From an uncultured Oscillospiraceae bacterium (GTDB lineage Bacteria; Bacillota_A; Clostridia; Oscillospirales; Oscillospiraceae): a stretch of DNA of 10,581 nucleotides. The notes below the pieces were generated by a model, which did no database searches, was not told the origin of the DNA, and saw only the letters and a program-made list of their open reading frames with translations. Positions within the stretch are counted from its first letter, which is position 1. Each line of letters opens with the position of its first letter. Where the stretch lies: the NCBI GenBank assembly GCA_910584605.1, contig CAJUAW010000101.1:1-10581 (forward strand), in the 5' to 3' direction. Made by a program: the position numbers and the translations under genes. This document shows positions 6,427 through 10,581 of the stretch, piece after piece.

Positions 6427-7506
6427 ATGAAAAAACTGACACGGCAGGAGATCATAGACATTCTGGTCGGCTGCACCATTCTGGGCACCGGCGGCGGCGG
6501 CTCTCTGGACGACGGGCTGGACAGCGTGGAAAAGGCCCTTGCGGCCGGACATGAATTTCAGCTGCTGGATTTCGATGAAATCCAGGCGGATGCCCACTAT
6601 GCCAACCCCTACTACTGCGGCTCCATTGTCCCCAAGGGCGACCAGAGCCAGCAGCGGGGCGATGAGATCGCCACCTCGATCCGGGCTTTGGAGGAGTTCA
6701 TGGACGTACAGTTCCACGGTCTGGTGTCTATTGAATACGGCGGCGGCAACACCGGCGAGATGATGGCGGCGGCGGCCCGCACAGGGAAGTTCATTGTGGA
6801 CGCCGACGCGGCAGGCCGGGCCGTACCGGAGCTGCAATTCTCCACCTATTATGTCACAGAAAATCCCATCACCCCCTTTTCGGTGGGCACCTCCTACGGC
6901 GATATGGCCATCGTCACCAACGTGGCGGATGATGCCCGGGCCGAAGCTCTGTCCCGCTATATGGCCATCGGCTCCGGCGGGCTGGTGGGCATGACCGACC
7001 ACCCCATCCAGGGCCGCAGGCTGAAGGAGGCCGTCATTCCCAACGCGCTCTCCTATGCGGGCACAGTGGGCCGGGCCCAGCGTGAGGCGGTGGAGCAGGG
7101 GACCGACCCGATCCAGGCGATTTTAACGGCCGGCGGCGGCAGGCTCCTGTTCCAGGGCAAGGTGGCGTCCGGCAGCGGCTGGAGCATTCAGGAAGGGTTT
7201 ACTGTGGGTACCATCCAAATGGACGGAGCGGGCCAGGATCAGGGGAAGCAGGCCAAGATCTGGTACAAGAACGAAAACATGATCATGTGGGTGGATGGTC
7301 AGGTCCGGGTCACCTGTCCCGATCTGATCTGCGTGGTCGAAACCAAAACTGGCTACCCCATCACCAACCCCAACTGCACCGAGGGCATGGAAGTAACCGT
7401 GCTGGGCTTCCACTGCCACGAGATCTGGAAGCGGGAGCGCGGCCTGGCCATTCTCAACCCCAGATTCTTCGGCTTTGATACCGACTGCGTTTTCCTGGAG
7501 GACTGA
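6427..7506 (+). CDS. DUF917 family protein (S-methyl-thiohydantoin desulfurase-like)
   Basis: This 359-residue cytoplasmic protein starts at an ATG with AGGAGG 8 bases upstream. The family hallmarks are LGTGGGGSL near residues 19-27, SIEYGGGNTG at 101-110, and VDADAAGRAVPEL at 124-136. The last resembles the V-D-x-D-x-x-G-R-A-x-P-E-L signature of DUF917. Residues ~260-359 form the C-terminal beta-rich half (CPDLICVVETKTGYPIT, then NPRFFGFDTD). The length is normal for the family. As I recall, Pfam now names the family after an S-methyl-thiohydantoin desulfurase, and members are often beside hydantoinase/oxoprolinase genes, cytosine-type permeases and PucR regulators. Here the permease follows after 38 bases and the PucR gene is divergent, so it probably acts on the imported compound. 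It is first in the operon. The reaction in this organism is not known. Confidence 0.88.
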   Translation: MKKLTRQEIIDILVGCTILGTGGGGSLDDGLDSVEKALAAGHEFQLLDFDEIQADAHYANPYYCGSIVPKGDQSQQRGDEIATSIRALEEFMDVQFHGLVSIEYGGGNTGEMMAAAARTGKFIVDADAAGRAVPELQFSTYYVTENPITPFSVGTSYGDMAIVTNVADDARAEALSRYMAIGSGGLVGMTDHPIQGRRLKEAVIPNALSYAGTVGRAQREAVEQGTDPIQAILTAGGGRLLFQGKVASGSGWSIQEGFTVGTIQMDGAGQDQGKQAKIWYKNENMIMWVDGQVRVTCPDLICVVETKTGYPITNPNCTEGMEVTVLGFHCHEIWKRERGLAILNPRFFGFDTDCVFLED

Positions 7507-7544
7507 CCCTACACGCCCGCCCCCATCAAAAGGAGGAATATTGA

Positions 7545-8885
7545 ATGGCAGATACAACAAGGGTAACCCTGGAAGAAACCTTTAACGACTACGAAAAAAC
7601 CCCCGTTCCAGAGCAGGCGCGGCAGACCTGGTTCCAGCAGGGCATGGTCTGGCTGGGCTCCGGCTTTGGATTGAGCGGACTGGCCACCGGCGGCGTGCTG
7701 GCCGACGGACTGTCCTTTCAGGACCTGCTTCTGGTCTGTATCCTGGGCTCGGTCATCATCACCATCATCGGTGCGCTGAACGCGCTGGTCAGCACACACA
7801 CTCATCTGTCCACTTCCTTCACCTGCCGCCGCTCCTTTGGCGTTCAGGGCTCCAAAATCATCGGTATCATTCTGTGCTTCTCCAGCTTCGGCTGGTACGC
7901 CTATCAGGCCGATATGTTCGGCACGACCGTTGCCGCCGTTCTGAATGAAACCAGCGGCATCCAGGTCAACCACATCATCTTTACGATCCTGGGCGGCCTG
8001 GCGATGTCTCTGACCGCCATCATGGGCTTCAAGGCTATCAAGATGCTCAGCGAGGTGGGCCTGCCCCTTCTGTTCATCCTGTGCATCCTGGCCGTTGGGA
8101 AGACCTTCCAGACCATGTCCCCGGCCCAGATCTGGGAGGCCGGTCCGGTAGGAACCCCCATTACCGTCCCCATGGGCATCTCTCTGGTGGTCGGCTCCTT
8201 CGCCGTCGGCATTACCATGGTGGGCGATTTCAGCCGCTTTTCCAAGAGCAAAAAGGACTGCGTCATCGGCGTCAGTTTGGGCCACTTCTGGGGCTACATT
8301 CCCATTATGCTGTTCGGCGCAGTGTTCAACTATGCCTTCCAAAACTGGAATATGGTGGAGGTCATGATCGCCGCTCTGGGTATGGGACTGTTTGGCGCCG
8401 TCGTCCTGGTAATCGGCCAGTGGACCACCAACGACAACAACCTGTACAGCAGCGTTCTGGGCCTGATGAATACGCTGGACGGCGTCAGCCGCATTCCCCG
8501 CATGCGCCTGACCTTTATTGCCGGCTTTATCAGCACTGCCATTGCCGCCTTGGGCGTTTACACCTATTTTGTCAACTTCCTGTCCCTGCTGGGCGTGTTT
8601 ATCGCCCCCATCGGCGGTATTTTAATCTCCGATTTCTATATCTGCAACCGGAACAGCTACGACGAGGGCGATGAAACCATCTACAAGGGCTTTAAATGGG
8701 ACGCGATCCTGGCCTGGGTGGTCGCCTCTCTGGCCGGTCTGAGCATGACGGCGCGGCCCATCGGCTTTGGCTGGTTTGTGGCAGTGGGCGATGTGTTCCC
8801 GGTTTCCCTGATTTGCGTCGCCATTGCGATGGTGATCTACATCGTCAGCCAAAAGCTGAGGCGCACGGGGGCGGCTGCTTCATGA
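7545..8885 (+). CDS. NCS1 family permease, cytosine-permease (CodB)-like
   Basis: This 446-residue inner-membrane transporter has about 12 hydrophobic helices and a short cytoplasmic N-terminus with VPEQARQTWFQQGMVWLG, the usual NCS1 entry into helix 1. Helix 3 carries FGWYAYQADMFG with Trp117. Helix 6 ends in VGDFSRFSKS (226-235). Helix 8 carries QWTTNDNNLYSS (292-303), which is the strongest match to CodB-type permeases (W-T-T-x-D-N-N-L-Y). Known members import cytosine, other nucleobases, allantoin or hydantoins, usually with Na+ or H+. The start ATG has AGGAGG 8 bases upstream, and the gene overlaps the dipeptidase start by four bases (ATGA). No cytosine deaminase is nearby, so cytosine is not the obvious substrate. 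A hydantoin or related ring compound fits the DUF917 neighbour better, which is inference. Confidence 0.92.
   Translation: MADTTRVTLEETFNDYEKTPVPEQARQTWFQQGMVWLGSGFGLSGLATGGVLADGLSFQDLLLVCILGSVIITIIGALNALVSTHTHLSTSFTCRRSFGVQGSKIIGIILCFSSFGWYAYQADMFGTTVAAVLNETSGIQVNHIIFTILGGLAMSLTAIMGFKAIKMLSEVGLPLLFILCILAVGKTFQTMSPAQIWEAGPVGTPITVPMGISLVVGSFAVGITMVGDFSRFSKSKKDCVIGVSLGHFWGYIPIMLFGAVFNYAFQNWNMVEVMIAALGMGLFGAVVLVIGQWTTNDNNLYSSVLGLMNTLDGVSRIPRMRLTFIAGFISTAIAALGVYTYFVNFLSLLGVFIAPIGGILISDFYICNRNSYDEGDETIYKGFKWDAILAWVVASLAGLSMTARPIGFGWFVAVGDVFPVSLICVAIAMVIYIVSQKLRRTGAAAS
8882..8885 (+). promoter_or_regulatory. ATGA stop-start overlap (translational coupling)
   Basis: The permease stop TGA (8883-8885) overlaps the dipeptidase ATG (8882-8884). 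There is no good AGGAGG upstream, so ribosomes finishing the permease probably restart here, keeping the two proteins in a fixed ratio. Confidence 0.75.
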
Positions 8886-10276
8886 GCACAGAACGGGTCC
8901 TTCACTATTTTCGGGAAATCAGCGCGATCCCCCGGCGTTCCGGCGACGAGGAGGCCATCGCCGCCTACCTGCTGCGCACCGGGGAAGCCCTTGGACTTCC
9001 GGCCTTTCGTGACACCGGCGGCAATGTGATCCTCCGCAAAACGGACAGCACCGGCGCAGGGCCCACCATTCTTCAGGCCCACATGGATATGGTGTGGGAA
9101 TCGGCCGGACAGCCCTATGAGGCGGGGGTTTCCATCCTGGAGCGGGACGGGGCGCTCTGCGCCAACCGCTCCACTCTGGGGGCGGACAACGGCATCGGTG
9201 TCGCGCTGATCCTATCCCTTCTGGAGCGGGAGGATATCTCCGGCCTGGAGGCGCTGTTTACCGTTGATGAGGAAACCGGCATGTCTGGCGCGATGACGGT
9301 GGAGGGTTCCCTTCTGTCCGGCTGTCAGCTCATCAATCTGGACAGTGAAACGGAAGGGGTCTTTACCACCAGTGCCGCTGGCGGGCTCAGCTTGGAGCTC
9401 ACCCTTCCTTCCACACCCAGGCCCCATACCGGCGCTGGCCGTCCCACATGGCAGTTGAAGGTGTCGGGCGCAAAAGGCGGACATTCCGGGCTGGATATTG
9501 GCCGCAAGCATGGCAACGCAATTCTGATCCTCTTCCAGTGGCTGAATAAGCTGGGCGCGGACTGGGACCTGCTCTCCCTCAAGGGCGGGTCCCGGTCCAG
9601 CGCCATCCCGGTCCAGGCCGAGGCGGTTTTGCAGCGAAAGGAGCAGCAGGAGCTGGTCCGGGCCGCAGAGGAAGTGATGCAGCTGTGGCGGAGCGTGGAG
9701 CCTGAGCTCCAGCTTACCGTCCGCCCGGCCGATGAGAGCGGTCTATGCGCCTACGATCCGGAACATCAAGGGCAGCTGCTCGCCCTTGTCCCCAGACTGC
9801 CCCATGGGGTTCTGGCCGAGGAAGCCGGAAGGATTCGGCTGTCCAGCAATTTGGCCCGAATCTGGGAGGAAAACGGTCAGTCTCATATTGAGCTCAGCTT
9901 ACGCGCCTCCACATCCGCACTACTCCAGGAAGAGCGCCAGCATATTCTCCAGAAGCTGCGGCCCTTTCCAGCTCGGGTAGAGCCTTCGGGCGAATATCCG
10001 CCCTGGGAAAGAACCCCAAACAACCTGCTGGAGCAGCTATTCCGGCAATCTTATCGGGAGCTGTTTGACTGTGAAGCTGTTTGCGAGTATGTCCACGCAG
10101 GGGTAGAGTGCTCTATCCTGGGTCAAACCATTCCAACTGTTCGGGATATGATTTCGATTGGTCCTACTATTCTCGGTGCGCACACCGTGGCTGAGACTGT
10201 GGATTTGCAGAGTATTGCAAAGCTTGAACAGCTTCTGGAAGCAGTGCTGAAAAAAATTCACCAAAACCGTTTCTAA
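8882..10276 (+). CDS. M20 family metallopeptidase, PepD-like (aminoacyl-histidine / non-specific dipeptidase)
   Basis: This 464-residue cytoplasmic enzyme hydrolyses dipeptide-type bonds using two zinc ions. The whole active site is visible: H67 and D69 in LQAHMDMVWE, D102 in LGADNGIG, catalytic E130 plus ligand E131 in FTVDEETGMSGA, D154 in INLDSETEG, and the last ligand H434 in GAHTVAE. GGHSGLDI (199-206) opens the inserted lid/dimer region, and HAGVECS lies at 405-411. The order and spacing match E. coli PepD (485 residues), so it should be active. The chosen ATG overlaps the permease stop as ATGA, implying translational coupling. The longer frame from 8696 would lie inside the permease and encodes no sensible protein. 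Only a weak G-rich ribosome site precedes it. In this operon it may act on a product of the imported compound, such as a dipeptide or carbamoyl-type intermediate. A general dipeptidase is the simpler reading. Confidence 0.92.
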   Translation: MSTERVLHYFREISAIPRRSGDEEAIAAYLLRTGEALGLPAFRDTGGNVILRKTDSTGAGPTILQAHMDMVWESAGQPYEAGVSILERDGALCANRSTLGADNGIGVALILSLLEREDISGLEALFTVDEETGMSGAMTVEGSLLSGCQLINLDSETEGVFTTSAAGGLSLELTLPSTPRPHTGAGRPTWQLKVSGAKGGHSGLDIGRKHGNAILILFQWLNKLGADWDLLSLKGGSRSSAIPVQAEAVLQRKEQQELVRAAEEVMQLWRSVEPELQLTVRPADESGLCAYDPEHQGQLLALVPRLPHGVLAEEAGRIRLSSNLARIWEENGQSHIELSLRASTSALLQEERQHILQKLRPFPARVEPSGEYPPWERTPNNLLEQLFRQSYRELFDCEAVCEYVHAGVECSILGQTIPTVRDMISIGPTILGAHTVAETVDLQSIAKLEQLLEAVLKKIHQNRF

Positions 10277-10286
10277 TATCGTGATC

Positions 10287-10332
10287 AAAAGCTCTTGGCA
10301 CATTCTGTTTTAGAATGTGCCAAGAGCTTTTT
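10287..10332 (+). terminator. Strong intrinsic terminator of the operon
   Basis: A perfect 20-bp stem (AAAAGCTCTTGGCACATTCT and its complement at 10312-10331) with loop GTTTT ends in TTTTT (10328-10332). It begins 10 bases after the dipeptidase stop codon. The A-tract on the left side could also let it stop leftward transcription, so it may be bidirectional. Confidence 0.92.
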
Positions 10333-10390
10333 GTTACAAAGCAATCATCCGTCTTGCTTTATCATGTCTATCAAACGCCTACCAAAACCG

Positions 10391-10423
10391 CCCCCAATCT
10401 CCTGCGCCGCAGGAGGTTGGGGG
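10391..10423 (-). terminator. Hairpin with leftward T-tract
   Basis: A 15-bp stem (CCCCCAATCTCCTGC pairing with GCAGGAGGTTGGGGG, one T-G pair) with loop GCC. On the plus strand the stem is followed by TGCTTTG, a poor tract. On the minus strand it is followed by CGGTTTTGG. It could stop a leftward gene lying beyond the window, or be a GC-rich intergenic repeat. Confidence 0.5.
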
Positions 10424-10581
10424 TGCTTTGCATTTCAGGGCGTCTACCAGATCTCTACCGCCCAAACTTTTTTACATTGAAACCGCTTGTTTCTCTGGAC
10501 TGCCTCCTGTTTTCACAACGAAAAATCGCCTGTAAGAGGCGTGACACGGCGGTGGCCGGAGGGAAACGTCGAAAAACCTCG
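10424..10581. other. Right-edge gene-free stretch with a small leftward hairpin
   Basis: No convincing gene is seen from the operon terminator to the window end. At 10527-10541, CGCCT and AGGCG flank GTAAG. On the minus strand this stem is followed by ATTTTT (10526-10521), a short terminator-like unit. A minus-strand frame enters from the right edge and stops at about 10515. It is only some 20 codons long and cannot be judged. Short plus-strand frames here cross hairpins, lack ribosome sites and look like chance. Confidence 0.35.

Noticed and set aside
6015..6554. Plus-strand frame across the divergent spacer
   Set aside because: It crosses both promoters and the start of the DUF917 gene in another frame, and has no recognisable protein character.
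8696..8881. Extended N-terminus for the M20 dipeptidase
   Set aside because: These 62 codons overlap the permease in another frame. The family N-terminus begins at the ATG at 8882, which overlaps the permease stop.
7545..8885. Calling the permease codB and the system cytosine salvage
   Set aside because: The permease has CodB-type motifs, but no cytosine deaminase is present and the DUF917 neighbour points elsewhere, so a specific symbol would overstate the case.
10295..10535. Two short plus-strand frames after the operon
   Set aside because: They start inside the terminator stem, run through a second hairpin and have no ribosome site.
1..10581. CRISPR array, tRNA, rRNA, insertion sequence or transposase
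   Set aside because: No evenly spaced direct repeats, cloverleaf sequences, rRNA signatures or transposase-like proteins were seen on either strand.

Overview
The window looks like chromosomal DNA of a fairly GC-rich (high 50s percent by eye) low-GC-phylum Gram-positive gut-type anaerobe, most likely the Oscillospiraceae group (Flavonifractor, Oscillibacter, Lawsonibacter and relatives). The reasons are a giant SLH-anchored S-layer protein, strong AGGAGG ribosome sites on four of the six genes, A+T-rich sigma-A type promoters in an otherwise GC-rich sequence, and gene types common in that group. The assignment rests on recognition of families, not on a search.

Layout: (1) 2-4231, +, the end of a very large S-layer-homology protein whose start lies upstream of the window; its 3' part uses codons unlike the rest. 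(2) 4281-4308, a 12-bp GC-rich hairpin shared by two convergent genes. (3) 4317-4859, -, a small orphan protein with a phage-tail-like N-terminus and coiled coil. (4) 4884-4998, a large nested inverted-repeat element next to a good minus-strand terminator. (5) 5039-6166, -, a PucR-family regulator starting at TTG. (6) 6167-6426, an A+T-rich divergent control region with a strong promoter for the regulator, a plausible one for the rightward genes, and matching inverted 8-mers at both. (7) 6427-10276, +, a three-gene operon: a DUF917 / S-methyl-thiohydantoin-desulfurase-like protein, an NCS1 (CodB-like) permease, and an M20 PepD-like dipeptidase translationally coupled to the permease. It ends in a 20-bp terminator hairpin. 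(8) 10333-10581, no gene, but two hairpins whose T-tracts point leftwards.

The most interesting system is items 5-7: a regulator-controlled import and degradation module. The permease family carries nucleobases and hydantoins, the DUF917 family is linked to (thio)hydantoin rings, and the M20 fold hydrolyses peptide or carbamoyl-type C-N bonds. I infer uptake and stepwise opening of a cyclic ureide or thioureide, or a related imidazole or amino-acid derivative. The substrate cannot be read from the sequence. No cytosine deaminase, hydantoinase or oxoprolinase gene is in the window.
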